Assembly (NCBI GenBank): GCA_013214355.1
Contig: JABSSL010000024.1
Span: forward strand, 62,001 to 126,000
Reading direction: 5' to 3'
Origin: Saprospiraceae bacterium
GTDB lineage: Bacteria > Bacteroidota > Bacteroidia > Chitinophagales > Saprospiraceae
Length of the DNA stretch: 64,000 bases
The position numbers and the translations under genes are program-made. The notes beneath the pieces were generated by a model that saw only the letters and a program-made list of their open reading frames with translations, had not been told where the DNA came from and searched no databases. Positions 26,834-35,694 of this stretch are shown here, piece by piece. Position 1 is the stretch's first letter; each line of letters starts with the position of its first letter.

Positions 26834-27282
26834 AACCTATGGAAATCTTTTATATCCCAATTGTATTAGCTGCAGGTATTGGTGTTCCGATCCAAACGGC
26901 CTCCAACGCAGCCTTGGGTAAATCCTTAGGAGGGCCGATTCATTCCACCGTATCGGTGTTTCTAGTGGGCTTGATCCTGGTGACCTTGATCTTTTTTCTA
27001 CAAAAAAATGCAATTCCGACCGGGGCAGCCATCACTGAAGCTCCTTGGTGGGCCTGGCTCGGTGGTCCATTGGGTGTCGCCTACATTTTTGTACTCATCT
27101 TGGTAGCTCCTAAAATTGGTATGGCCAATGCCGTCGGCTTCGTGATTCTAGGGCAGATCTTGGGCGCTGTGATCTTAGATCACTTTGGCTGGTTAAATTT
27201 TCCGGTCCACAAGATTAACTGGCAAAGGCTATTGGGTGCCTTGCTCATGATCATTGGAGTCTTCTTGATTCGGAAGTTTTGA
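26830..27282 (+). CDS. DMT-superfamily transporter (DUF606/YdcZ type)
   Basis: A 150-residue inner-membrane protein with about five helices. Its opening PIVLAAGIGVPIQTASNAALGKSLGG and closing INWQRLLGALLMIIGVFLIRKF are the two signatures of DUF606 half-size DMT proteins, which probably work as dimers. Substrate unknown. It overlaps the upstream beta-barrel gene by 4 nt. A diverged copy of the same family is at 59320-59769. Confidence 0.8.
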   Translation: MKPMEIFYIPIVLAAGIGVPIQTASNAALGKSLGGPIHSTVSVFLVGLILVTLIFFLQKNAIPTGAAITEAPWWAWLGGPLGVAYIFVLILVAPKIGMANAVGFVILGQILGAVILDHFGWLNFPVHKINWQRLLGALLMIIGVFLIRKF

Positions 27283-27347
27283 CTCGATTGATTTAAGTAT
27301 CAGCGGGGCAAAGCTAAATGTAAGTACCAAATACTACAATTGAACAC

Positions 27348-28826
27348 TTACTGCTCCCTGATTCCATTGATAAATTCTACCAGATCTTCTGCGCTCATAT
27401 TACGTAGTTGGGATCTTGGAATAAAATGCTCAGGAAGTACCGGATTGGGATTCGTTAGATCCATGTTGGCTCTAACATAGAAGGCGCTGGGCAAATACAC
27501 GCCTAATCCAGAGTTCGGCAACTTTAATTGCATAATCTCCCCATGTTCATTTGGGATACTTCCAGAGGGTTGCCCAATTAATGTACCCAAATCAAAATCT
27601 TCTACCGCATTGGCTAGGCTTACAGCCGAGCTGTAGGTTCCATTATCAATGATAAAATAAGTATCTCCGTCGAACCGAAGGGGGTTTCTTTTGATTCTCA
27701 CTAATTTAGCCTCTTTGCCTACTTTAGGGCTACTGTACACCTTGCTTTCCGTTGGATGTTTTGAGAAAAATAAGCTAACACCAAAGCCATAAGGTATCTG
27801 ACGAATTATCCAGGGCATACTCCCTGCATACTTAAAGTATTTATTGTATGCTTTACTCACTTTACGATGTTGGCCACCATACATACGATAGGGCCGGTCA
27901 ACGAGGTAATGTAAAAGCGCTATGCATAAACGATCATTCCCTCCACCATTTCCTCTTAGATCGACCAGCAAGCACTTCATCCCTTTCCCTTTTAGGTCAT
28001 AGAAAGTTTGCTCTAGAAAGTCAAAGTATTCTTTTTTGGGAAAGCCCCAAAAACGCTTGATCTCCAAATATGCCGTTTCTTCATTGATTTGCCGGTATTG
28101 TACGTAAGTTTTAAGGCCATCATTCCCTTCGGAGGGGGGAGTCGATACCTCTGACTTTTCGGGTAGATAGTAACCCTGATGTTGGATGGTAATGGGTTCA
28201 TTATCCCCCCTTGTCATCTCTATGTGAAACGGCCCTTCTACCTTATTTAACCAGAGACAGGTAAAAAAATTAGAACGGGTATCATAATGCTTCGTGGTTT
28301 CCGCCCCTCCTGTGTATCGATAGAAGGATCGGAATAAGGAATCTGCATCCAAGCCATTGATTCGTTCTACCTGATAATCCATCCATATGCTATCAGCAGG
28401 GTACAGGACTTTATCCACGATAAGCTCCTCCCCTTCCAAGGAACAGTAAAAAGGAAATAGGCCTTGATGTTTTTCTTTGAGCTGTCGACGAAAAAGACTT
28501 GTGGGAAATTGCACAAAAAAATGGCTGGCATCGTAGCTACCGATTATTTCTAAGACGCCTTTATAAAAGGATAGGATATCTTGCTCACCCCTACCTTTCA
28601 TAGTTTCGTAGATCTGGGCAATCTGGGATGAGTCTTTATACAAGTAGGGAAAGGGTACAATTTGCTCAATAGAACGCTGCAAATAGTCTAAATCTGCTTG
28701 AACGGCATCCGCGCTAAGTTGTTTCTCTTTGATTGGCTGATTCAAGGCTCCAAGATAAGCTTTCCGACCGCAGGACAGCATGGAGAAAGCAATGATCACC
28801 ACTAGGTATAGGATATTGTTTGTCAT
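27348..28826 (-). CDS. S41-family (C-terminal processing) peptidase, lipoprotein
   Basis: A 492-residue protein with a lipoprotein signal (MLSCG near residue 20). The C-terminal half contains the S41/tail-specific protease core: CLLVDLRGNGGGND, the nucleophile region DNGTYSSAVSLANAV and IGQPSGSIPNEHGEI. No clear PDZ domain is seen between the N-terminal helical region and the core, as in several Bacteroidota lipoprotein members. It probably acts in the periplasm; substrate unknown. Single gene. Confidence 0.82.
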   Translation of the reverse strand: MTNNILYLVVIIAFSMLSCGRKAYLGALNQPIKEKQLSADAVQADLDYLQRSIEQIVPFPYLYKDSSQIAQIYETMKGRGEQDILSFYKGVLEIIGSYDASHFFVQFPTSLFRRQLKEKHQGLFPFYCSLEGEELIVDKVLYPADSIWMDYQVERINGLDADSLFRSFYRYTGGAETTKHYDTRSNFFTCLWLNKVEGPFHIEMTRGDNEPITIQHQGYYLPEKSEVSTPPSEGNDGLKTYVQYRQINEETAYLEIKRFWGFPKKEYFDFLEQTFYDLKGKGMKCLLVDLRGNGGGNDRLCIALLHYLVDRPYRMYGGQHRKVSKAYNKYFKYAGSMPWIIRQIPYGFGVSLFFSKHPTESKVYSSPKVGKEAKLVRIKRNPLRFDGDTYFIIDNGTYSSAVSLANAVEDFDLGTLIGQPSGSIPNEHGEIMQLKLPNSGLGVYLPSAFYVRANMDLTNPNPVLPEHFIPRSQLRNMSAEDLVEFINGIREQ

Positions 28827-28960
28827 TCAATCTTCTTTAGATTAATTCTGAAAAAGTGTGATTTATCTAAGTTCGAAGGAATGATGGCGAAGAAAGCTAG
28901 GAAGTTGCAGGCTATATCCCTGGAGCAGGTTCGGATTTTTGCTAATGCATAAACCTGAAC

Positions 28961-30358
28961 CTATTGCTTCCGATATTGCCCTGGTGTTTGCCCGGTAATC
29001 TCCTTAAAAATGGTGAAAAATGAAGTCTTACTGCTAAATCCAGCTTGCCTTCCAATTGCTTCTATGGTATGATGTTTATTTCCGTCCTTCAAGATAGATT
29101 GGGCATATGTCACTCGATAGGTATTCACGAAAGAAGGAAAAGTGGTGTTCATCCTTGACTTTAATAATTCACCAAGCCGCCGTTTGGAAACCTGAAGCGC
29201 CTCTGCAATGTCGGTTTGTTGAAGAACTGGATTCAGAAAAAGCTGTTGTTCCTCCATAAGCTGCTCCAATCGTGTCATTAGCAGCTCGTCTTCTTGACTA
29301 AGGAATTGACCTAGCTCGTGATATTCTAACAACTGTATAGAATGGAAAACTGATTCACTTGGATAATCAACCTGTAGGGTTTCTTGGCGAAATCGCCCGG
29401 ATAAGAGCATATTGGATTTAGTGATGAGATCAAACTCGACCTCAGTCTTGTCCTTAGGTGGAGTTTCTGCAGCTGCAGGAAGTAATCTAGCTACGGATCG
29501 ACCCAGAAGTTCCGATTTCCTGTAGTTTAAGATCTTCAACATCTGCTCATTGAGGTGGATCATTAGATAGTTCTGGTCCATCAAGATGGTCGGCGCCTTA
29601 GCAGTAAAGACTTCCCTCATCCGATCGTTAAAGGAACTACGCTTGCCACTAAATGCCTGCGGGCAGTAAAAGACAAAGAACAATATATAGATAGACAAGA
29701 GCAATAGGGTCAGATAGTAAGCCAGATAGAATTTAGTTCCTCCAAAATTATCTAGTGTGATGAGTACAAATGAAAATAGTAATATACCCCAAAGCCAGGT
29801 CCGTGAGACTTGATGGATGAGCTCAAAGCGTCGAAAAAAGTGCTGATAGGTCATCAAAAAGATAGCACCGATCAGCAAAAACAGAGCATATAGCAAGCTA
29901 TAATTAGTAGAGAAGCTATCAAATAGTTGATACGCTTTGACGAAAATCGATTCATCAGTCAAAAGCCCCCAAAAGTGTAGATTGTCAGGAAGATGCATCA
30001 GGTATTCTACTGCTGGGAATAGGAACAATAGATTCACAAATCGATATTTTCGACTTATCTGTTTCGGGTAGACGGAGTAGAAAATGTATAAGAAGATAAA
30101 CGATCCGAACCCAAACCAAGACACTAAGAAGATTCGTTGAACAAATACATCTGCAAACAAGTACAAGCCAAATCCCCAAGTTTCTTCAAAGCTGTAAAAG
30201 AAGAAGTTCAAAATCAAAAGAAAAATAATGCGGTGTTCTGTTGCTCTTAGTTTTGATCGTGTACCCACCAAAACCAAGACGCTGGCAAAAAAGCTCATGC
30301 TAGCAAAAGCAAAAAGAGCACAAATAAAGGCCAAGCTATTTGGTACATCTAAGGGCAT
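28961..30358 (-). CDS. Membrane-anchored AraC-type regulator with PAS-like domain
   Basis: A 465-residue regulator. About seven hydrophobic helices span residues 8-240. A PAS-like segment follows (ILMDQNYLMIHLNEQMLKILNYRKSELLGRSVARLLP). The C-terminus is an AraC helix-turn-helix domain (TDIAEALQVSKRRLGELLKSRMNTTFPSFVNTYRV, then AIGRQAGFSSKTSFFTIFKEITGQTPGQYRKQ). It likely senses a membrane or small-molecule signal and binds DNA from the membrane. It is separated from the L,D-transpeptidase gene upstream by only 10 nt, so the two are co-transcribed. Confidence 0.85.
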   Translation of the reverse strand: MPLDVPNSLAFICALFAFASMSFFASVLVLVGTRSKLRATEHRIIFLLILNFFFYSFEETWGFGLYLFADVFVQRIFLVSWFGFGSFIFLYIFYSVYPKQISRKYRFVNLLFLFPAVEYLMHLPDNLHFWGLLTDESIFVKAYQLFDSFSTNYSLLYALFLLIGAIFLMTYQHFFRRFELIHQVSRTWLWGILLFSFVLITLDNFGGTKFYLAYYLTLLLLSIYILFFVFYCPQAFSGKRSSFNDRMREVFTAKAPTILMDQNYLMIHLNEQMLKILNYRKSELLGRSVARLLPAAAETPPKDKTEVEFDLITKSNMLLSGRFRQETLQVDYPSESVFHSIQLLEYHELGQFLSQEDELLMTRLEQLMEEQQLFLNPVLQQTDIAEALQVSKRRLGELLKSRMNTTFPSFVNTYRVTYAQSILKDGNKHHTIEAIGRQAGFSSKTSFFTIFKEITGQTPGQYRKQ

Positions 30359-30368
30359 TCATCCGCTT

Positions 30369-31121
30369 TTAAATCTGATATGCCCCATCGACATCTATCC
30401 TAATTGATGGCAGCATTTTATGGCGCTCAAAATACTGATAAATGGGTAACAATTCTTGCCAAAAGGGAGCGTGTAGGCTGTCATTATAGTCTCTCCGAAA
30501 TTCAGCGGTATCAAATCGTCCTGGGAAGATGTGAACAGGCACTTCGGCTTGCCCATTGGCCCGTGCCTGTGACACCAACTGATAAAGTTCTTCAATCTTT
30601 TGATCGGTAATAGGCAAACAGCCTACAGTCACACAGCCTCCATGGATGAAGATGTCGGAACCAGGTTCCTGCTGGTCACCCCGGATTTTATCCGACGCAT
30701 TCGGGTAGTTGAGGCCCAAGGACAAATGGAAGGAACTATTAGGATTCATCCTATCAATGTAATAACAACCTTCGGGCACTTGTAGGTCTCCCTCCTTGCG
30801 CTTGGGTCCGAGGACACCGCTGCTTTTACAGATGGGGTAGGTGATTAGATGTTGAAACGCTTCTTGATCCTGCGTACCCACCCACACTTCTAATTCCTGT
30901 TCAGCTTTGAAGGCACGTAGGAAGAGGATGAATTGAGTTTTTGCTATGCCCTTCTCCCGCATTTGAGTGTAAAGTGCTTGAACACGTTCCGTAGAATTTT
31001 CCGTCACCTCCGGGAATTCCTTAGAGCCCCGTTTCAAATAATACCACACTCCTACGGCAATCATCAAGACAAGCATACTAAGCAAGATAAATTTCCCATT
31101 CCACATACAAGTCCTTTCCAT
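30369..31121 (-). CDS. L,D-transpeptidase (YkuD/YafK type)
   Basis: A 250-residue membrane-anchored protein (hydrophobic residues 11-28). The catalytic segment is SDIFIHGGCVTVGCLPIT, with H160 and nucleophile C168 in the HGG...GC arrangement of YkuD-type enzymes. It probably forms peptidoglycan cross-links or cleaves lipoprotein links in the periplasm. Upstream conserved elements are VPEGCYYIDRMNPNSSFHLSLGLNYPN. An in-frame ATG at 31106 (MWNGKFILLS) is an equally good start. It precedes the AraC gene by 10 nt. Confidence 0.85.
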   Translation of the reverse strand: MERTCMWNGKFILLSMLVLMIAVGVWYYLKRGSKEFPEVTENSTERVQALYTQMREKGIAKTQFILFLRAFKAEQELEVWVGTQDQEAFQHLITYPICKSSGVLGPKRKEGDLQVPEGCYYIDRMNPNSSFHLSLGLNYPNASDKIRGDQQEPGSDIFIHGGCVTVGCLPITDQKIEELYQLVSQARANGQAEVPVHIFPGRFDTAEFRRDYNDSLHAPFWQELLPIYQYFERHKMLPSIRIDVDGAYQI

Positions 31122-31330
31122 TGGTTATATCTGGTAAATATACCTTGGAGTCTACAATGAAAAAAGCCCAGCAATTGAGGATATCAAATGCTAGGCTAAC
31201 TAGTGAACGTTTTTTTCAAAACGGGAAATTGGAAGTAAATATGAAATTAGATCGGTAAGAATAGAGCCTCTTGTAAACACTCTATCACCCGTGCGCACCT
31301 TCCAATTTCCAGCTTCGGGTTTGGCTATTA

Positions 31331-32569
31331 TTAGGACTTGAGTCTCGCCATGATCCGCTTATTGCCGGGACTATTTACTAAAGCTTTTTCATAGTAGGAT
31401 TTAGCTTTTTCCGGTTGTCCTAAAATTTTATACACTTCTCCTAGGTTAAAGAAGGGCTGCCATCGATCAGGATATCCCTCACTATTTAGGGTAAATAGCG
31501 TGATTGCCGCTTGTACATTGCGTTTGGCCATATATTGCCATCCCAAATTCCCTACTGCCAAGACAACATCTTCCGATTTGGTAAAGGGATCCGATCGATA
31601 AGCCAGATAGGCATTCTGAGCTGCTTCCTGATTATTTTGATCTAGATGATGGGACAGCATCTCTGTAATTGTCAATAACTTAATCTTACTTATCTCTATC
31701 GTGGAGGCTTTTCTACTACTCCATTGTCCTTTCACATTGTTGATATACAGCTCTCCACTCTGAGCATCCACTCCAATCCCATTCGGCGCAGAAAAGGAAG
31801 CCTCCAAAGCAGGACCCTCCTTAATCGCGGTTTGCCCGTTACCTGCTAGCAACCGTACTTCACCAGTCTTATTGATTTGATACACCCGGTTAGACTTAAT
31901 CTTCGTCACAAAAAGTCGATCATTGTAGTGCACGACATGCGCCGTACCATCCACCCCCGGAAGCGTCGCAAATACCGAAGATGTACCATCAGGAGCGATC
32001 TTGATCACATCATTACTGTTGAAGTTAGCGACGTAAAGGTTGCCTGCTGGGTCAATGGTAATGCCATTGGGGCCATTAAAGTGGACCCCGCTGGCGAATA
32101 CACTTATTTGTTTGTCGGACGATACCTTAATGATATTATTTTGATTGAAATTACAGACGTACAAGTTCTGATCAGAATCAAAAACCAGTCCTACTGGTCC
32201 GCTAAGCCCTTCATCGATAAAAGGTGAAATTTGACCAAATCGATCGATCCGTACGATGCTATGGGCAATGAAATTAGCTTGATATAAATCCCCTCTACCA
32301 TCAATGGCATTACCAGAAGACCCATATAGCCCGTCAGTCAATAACTTGGTTTCTCCCTTTGGCGAGATCTTCCAGACGGCATCGTGAAAATTAGCCACGT
32401 ACACAAATCCAAGTCGATCCACTGTCACTCCGCCCAACTGGCTGCGTGCAGTCAAAGGTAAATCTGTTGATAATACACTCACTTGATCCGTCAGGGTGGC
32501 TGCCGCTTGAGCCAGGAGCCAGGGCCCTAATAGCATAAATAATCCGATAGAAAAGTATCTCATTAGCAT
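31331..32569 (-). CDS. Exported NHL/SMP-30-like beta-propeller with C-terminal TPRs
   Basis: A 412-residue exported protein (signal MRYFSIGLFMLLGPWLLAQA). Residues about 45-280 are repeated propeller blades (GVTVDRLGFVYVANF, GLVFDSDQNLYVCNFNQNNIIKVS, GITIDPAGNLYVANFNSNDVIKIA, GIGVDAQSGELYINNV), as in gluconolactonase or virginiamycin lyase-like proteins. Residues 340-410 carry one or two TPR units (WQPFFNLGEVYKILGQPEKAKSYYEKALVNSPG). The lactonase metal ligands are not clear, so a binding or scaffold role is as likely as enzymatic activity. Confidence 0.75.
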   Translation of the reverse strand: MLMRYFSIGLFMLLGPWLLAQAAATLTDQVSVLSTDLPLTARSQLGGVTVDRLGFVYVANFHDAVWKISPKGETKLLTDGLYGSSGNAIDGRGDLYQANFIAHSIVRIDRFGQISPFIDEGLSGPVGLVFDSDQNLYVCNFNQNNIIKVSSDKQISVFASGVHFNGPNGITIDPAGNLYVANFNSNDVIKIAPDGTSSVFATLPGVDGTAHVVHYNDRLFVTKIKSNRVYQINKTGEVRLLAGNGQTAIKEGPALEASFSAPNGIGVDAQSGELYINNVKGQWSSRKASTIEISKIKLLTITEMLSHHLDQNNQEAAQNAYLAYRSDPFTKSEDVVLAVGNLGWQYMAKRNVQAAITLFTLNSEGYPDRWQPFFNLGEVYKILGQPEKAKSYYEKALVNSPGNKRIMARLKS

Positions 32570-32920
32570 AGAAGTAGGTGTTAAATTTATCCAGTCGAAT
32601 CCTTAAAGACCGACGCTTGACCTTGGGTGTAAAAACGATAAATCGAAGGGTAAAAGAGACCAATCCGATAGGATTTGACCTATTAATGGGCAAGCCAGCT
32701 GACTTTTCTATCAGCAAGAGGAGTAAGTTCAGTAAGCTAGAAATTACTTGGATCTTGAGGGAACCAAAATGAAGAGAAAATTGTACCTTTATTGCAAGCG
32801 TTTAGGGCGCTTCCATTCTGCGGAAAGACCTGAGGTCACCTACTCTTCCATTCTTTGGAATGACATATAGTTTTCTTTAATCCCGAAAATGCAGAATAAG
32901 GGGTATAATTAAAGAACATT
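32570..32920. other. 350-nt divergent intergenic region
   Basis: It separates the NHL-repeat gene (minus) and the LRR gene (plus). It holds AT-rich promoter-like sequence but no exact TAnnTTTG box in the needed orientation. TTGCAAGCGTTTAGG at about 32783 faintly resembles the operator at 11712 but is not palindromic. No gene seen. Confidence 0.4.
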
Positions 32921-34021
32921 ATGATGTTGTCAAATGACCAATCACCTACCCGTCTCAACGAAAAGCAGTTAAGAAGTAAAGCAAAAGAATTACTGAAAGC
33001 GCAGCGCTCCGGCGAAAAAGCGGCGTTGCATCGTATTCAAGAGTACCTTCCGCAGTATGCTCACCTATCTTCTGATGATATTTCAGCATTATCCCTACAG
33101 TTGAGTGACATGCAATATGTCATTGCGCGAGAAAATGGCTTTAAGAGTTGGCCCAAGTTAAAGGCCTTTTTAGATTCCAGACAGGAAGGATCATCAAGTC
33201 TAAAAGTCCACGATTCAGAGCGGGAGACAGCCAACCAATTGGAAGTAATTGGAGCCTTCTATAAGCTTACGGACAGTAGTCATATAAAAGGGGTAAGCTT
33301 TAGTGGTCGACATTGCACTGACGAGGATTTAGCCCTGGTGAAAACACTCCCGGAACTGAAAACCTTGGGGATATCCAGTACTAATATCACAGATCGTGGG
33401 ATGAGACATTTGGGTAACTTACCGCAACTGGAAGAGTTATACATTGCTAAAACGGCTATCTCCGACCGCGGCTTGATGGCCATTAGTTCGCTTACCCAAC
33501 TGAAATTATTGGTGCTGGGAAGAACCAAGATTTCAGATCTAGGCTTGCAACATTTACGACCATTGAAATCGCTCCATTTACTATCACTTAATAACACCAA
33601 GGTCTCCGATGCTGGCCTGCTACATGTACAAGAACTCCAAAGACTCGAAACACTCTATTTAAACACAACTATGGTGACTGACGAGGGGCTTCGCCATCTG
33701 GAAAAACTTGAGCAGCTGTCTGATCTAGGGCTATTTGGCTTACCTATCACCGATCAAGGGCTTACCTATCTTCAGCGCTTACCTAGGCTAAAGTTCCTAG
33801 GTCTAGGAAAAACCCAAATTAGTAATACGGGCCTTCAGCAGCTATTGAATGTACCACAATTGCAAAAACTTGACCTTTCCTTCACGCCTATTACAGATCA
33901 AGGGATCAAACCTCTTTTGGAGATGCCGAATCTACGGGAATTAGGGCTGCTATCAACTGCTATATCAGTGGAAGGATTAAGATTACTGAGGAGTGTACCA
34001 GGCCTGAAAGTAAAGAATTAG
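32921..34021 (+). CDS. Leucine-rich repeat protein
   Basis: A 366-residue soluble protein without a signal peptide. Residues 20-90 form a helical cap (KAKELLKAQRSGEKAALHRIQEYLP, DMQYVIARENGFKSWPKLKAFL) of a kind often placed before repeats in Bacteroidota proteins. From about residue 118 to the end there are some ten regular 24-residue LRRs with the consensus L..L.L..T.I.D.GL.HL..LP.L. Such repeats bind proteins; partner unknown. It overlaps the convergent AraC gene by 4 nt. Confidence 0.85.
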   Translation: MMLSNDQSPTRLNEKQLRSKAKELLKAQRSGEKAALHRIQEYLPQYAHLSSDDISALSLQLSDMQYVIARENGFKSWPKLKAFLDSRQEGSSSLKVHDSERETANQLEVIGAFYKLTDSSHIKGVSFSGRHCTDEDLALVKTLPELKTLGISSTNITDRGMRHLGNLPQLEELYIAKTAISDRGLMAISSLTQLKLLVLGRTKISDLGLQHLRPLKSLHLLSLNNTKVSDAGLLHVQELQRLETLYLNTTMVTDEGLRHLEKLEQLSDLGLFGLPITDQGLTYLQRLPRLKFLGLGKTQISNTGLQQLLNVPQLQKLDLSFTPITDQGIKPLLEMPNLRELGLLSTAISVEGLRLLRSVPGLKVKN

Positions 34022-35154
34022 GCCACCTGATGAGCTTTCCGAAAAGCAGAAGGGGTTTGTCCTACATATTTCTTAAAGGCAGCATTGAAAGAAGCTTTAT
34101 TACTAAAACCAGAATCAAATGCGATACTTAATATGGTATGCTGACTACGTTCAGGATCCACCAAGAGCGTCTGGGCATGCTGCACGCGATAAGTGTTGAT
34201 AAAATCTGAAAAGCTTTTCCCCAAATGTTCATTAAGTACTTGGGACAGGTGATGCGTAGAAACACCAAGTTCAACTGCTAAGTCATTGAGCTTTAAGTCA
34301 TCTTGCAGATAAGGACGTTCCGTCTCCATCTTGATCAATAGTTGATTTAGGTATTGTTGAGCTTGAGTGGCTTTCAAAGAAGACTTTTGATAGCTTTTCT
34401 TGGGCTTCATCTCCTCCCAAGTACCAGTGGTAATCTCTGGTTGTCGAATCGTAGAGTAGCCTAAATAATAGATGGCAAAAGTTCCGGACAACAGTACGGC
34501 CTTCGCCATTCCAAAAAGGTAATCATAATGGAAGAGATAGATACTTAACAAGTGAGAAAAATCAAATAGCAGAAACAAGCCCAAGGCCAGAAGCAGCTGC
34601 TTCAGCCAGCGATTACCCATAGTGGAAAGGACCGGAGTTTGATCTTTGCGACCAAAGGGACGATAGGTTCGGTAGACTAGGAATAAATAGCCCAGTAAAT
34701 GCAGGAATTTAAGGCTCTCATTGATAAAGAAAGAAATCGAAAAAGCAGGCGGGACCTCCACATTTTGCAACTGTTCTAGTCCGATAACTTTCGCTTCGCT
34801 AGATTGTAAGAAAAAGGGTAGGTAATAGAGGGTATGAACGATAAACGGAATCAGATGCCATACATCTTTCCTCCGGATCGCCTTACGCTCCCCTTGCAAG
34901 CTTTGTACATAAAACAGCAGTAGTGGGCCAAAGAGCAAGGGCAGGCCTACCGTAACAAACATTAGATGCGGAACGTGGTACAGATATCGGGTAAAATAGG
35001 AGGCAAACTCAGCCATCCACAAGGAATACAAAAGTATCAAGCCTGCCAACAAACTGTTAGCTAACCGATTGCCTCGCTTCAAAAGGAATAGTACGCAACT
35101 TAGGAATACCCCTTGTGCCGTGGCGAAGAAAGTGATATGTGTAAAGAATTCCAT
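34018..35154 (-). CDS. Membrane-anchored AraC-type regulator
   Basis: A 378-residue protein with about seven N-terminal membrane helices (residues 5-235) and a C-terminal AraC-type DNA-binding domain (KLNDLAVELGVSTHHLSQVLNEHLGKSFSDFINTYRV; ILSIAFDSGFSNKASFNAAFKKYVGQTPSAFRK). Its start codon overlaps the stop of the Lrp gene (TAATG at 35154), so it is translated with it. Architecture matches the regulator at 28961 without the PAS part. Confidence 0.87.
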   Translation of the reverse strand: MEFFTHITFFATAQGVFLSCVLFLLKRGNRLANSLLAGLILLYSLWMAEFASYFTRYLYHVPHLMFVTVGLPLLFGPLLLFYVQSLQGERKAIRRKDVWHLIPFIVHTLYYLPFFLQSSEAKVIGLEQLQNVEVPPAFSISFFINESLKFLHLLGYLFLVYRTYRPFGRKDQTPVLSTMGNRWLKQLLLALGLFLLFDFSHLLSIYLFHYDYLFGMAKAVLLSGTFAIYYLGYSTIRQPEITTGTWEEMKPKKSYQKSSLKATQAQQYLNQLLIKMETERPYLQDDLKLNDLAVELGVSTHHLSQVLNEHLGKSFSDFINTYRVQHAQTLLVDPERSQHTILSIAFDSGFSNKASFNAAFKKYVGQTPSAFRKAHQVA

Positions 35155-35579
35155 TACCGCGATTCGTCTGCTAGCATATCCTTGAGCACGATCGAGGTTT
35201 TAGTCTCTCCGTATTCTGCTAGCTGCTCCAAGAATTCTACCAGATGGTTATTATTTCGGAACCAAGCGTAAATTAACACACAATCCTCTCCCGTCAGCCT
35301 GAGACATTGTCTAATTTCCGGGAAAGCTGTCAGTTGCCTGGCAAATGCCTTGATTTTACCATAAGGACATTTCAATGTAATCTGCGCTGCAATATCAAAT
35401 CCCAACTGTACATGGTCAATAAGGGTAGTATACTGCTTGATTAAACCACTATTTTCCATCTTAGTGATTCGCTGTGCCACAGCGGGGGCGGTCAGGCCCA
35501 CTTCCCGCCCAATCTTCGCCAACGAAGCTCTGGCATTTTGCTCTAATTCATCTAAAATTGACCGGTCTAATTCATCCAT
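35154..35579 (-). CDS. Lrp/AsnC-family transcriptional regulator
   Basis: A 141-residue regulator. The winged HTH is MDELDRSILDELEQNARASLAKIGREVGLTAPAVAQRITKMENSGLI; the C-terminal RAM/ligand domain includes AAQITLKCPYGKIKAFARQL and the amino-acid-pocket segment CLRLTGEDCVLIYAW. It lies divergently from the PLP decarboxylase at 35695, a classic arrangement for control of an amino-acid gene and itself. A good promoter is at 35624-35653. Confidence 0.9.
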   Translation of the reverse strand: MDELDRSILDELEQNARASLAKIGREVGLTAPAVAQRITKMENSGLIKQYTTLIDHVQLGFDIAAQITLKCPYGKIKAFARQLTAFPEIRQCLRLTGEDCVLIYAWFRNNNHLVEFLEQLAEYGETKTSIVLKDMLADESR

Positions 35580-35623
35580 TTCGAATCATTAACAATCGAA
35601 TTCAAATAAAACGATATCAAAAT

Positions 35624-35653
35624 CAAAAATACTATTTCACTTTTTATTCCAAA
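35624..35653 (-). promoter_or_regulatory. Bacteroidota promoter for the Lrp gene
   Basis: On the minus strand TTTG (35653-35650), an 18-nt spacer after it, then TATTTTTG (35631-35624), an exact TAnnTTTG. Expected start near 35617 leaves a leader of about 38 nt. Confidence 0.65.
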
Positions 35654-35694
35654 TTTATTTATCTATAATACTTTCTAATTTTACAATCAAAAAC

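Noticed and set aside
32783-32797. TTGCAAGCGTTTAGG as a third LacI-type operator
   Set aside because: Only one half resembles the site at 11712 and the sequence is not palindromic.
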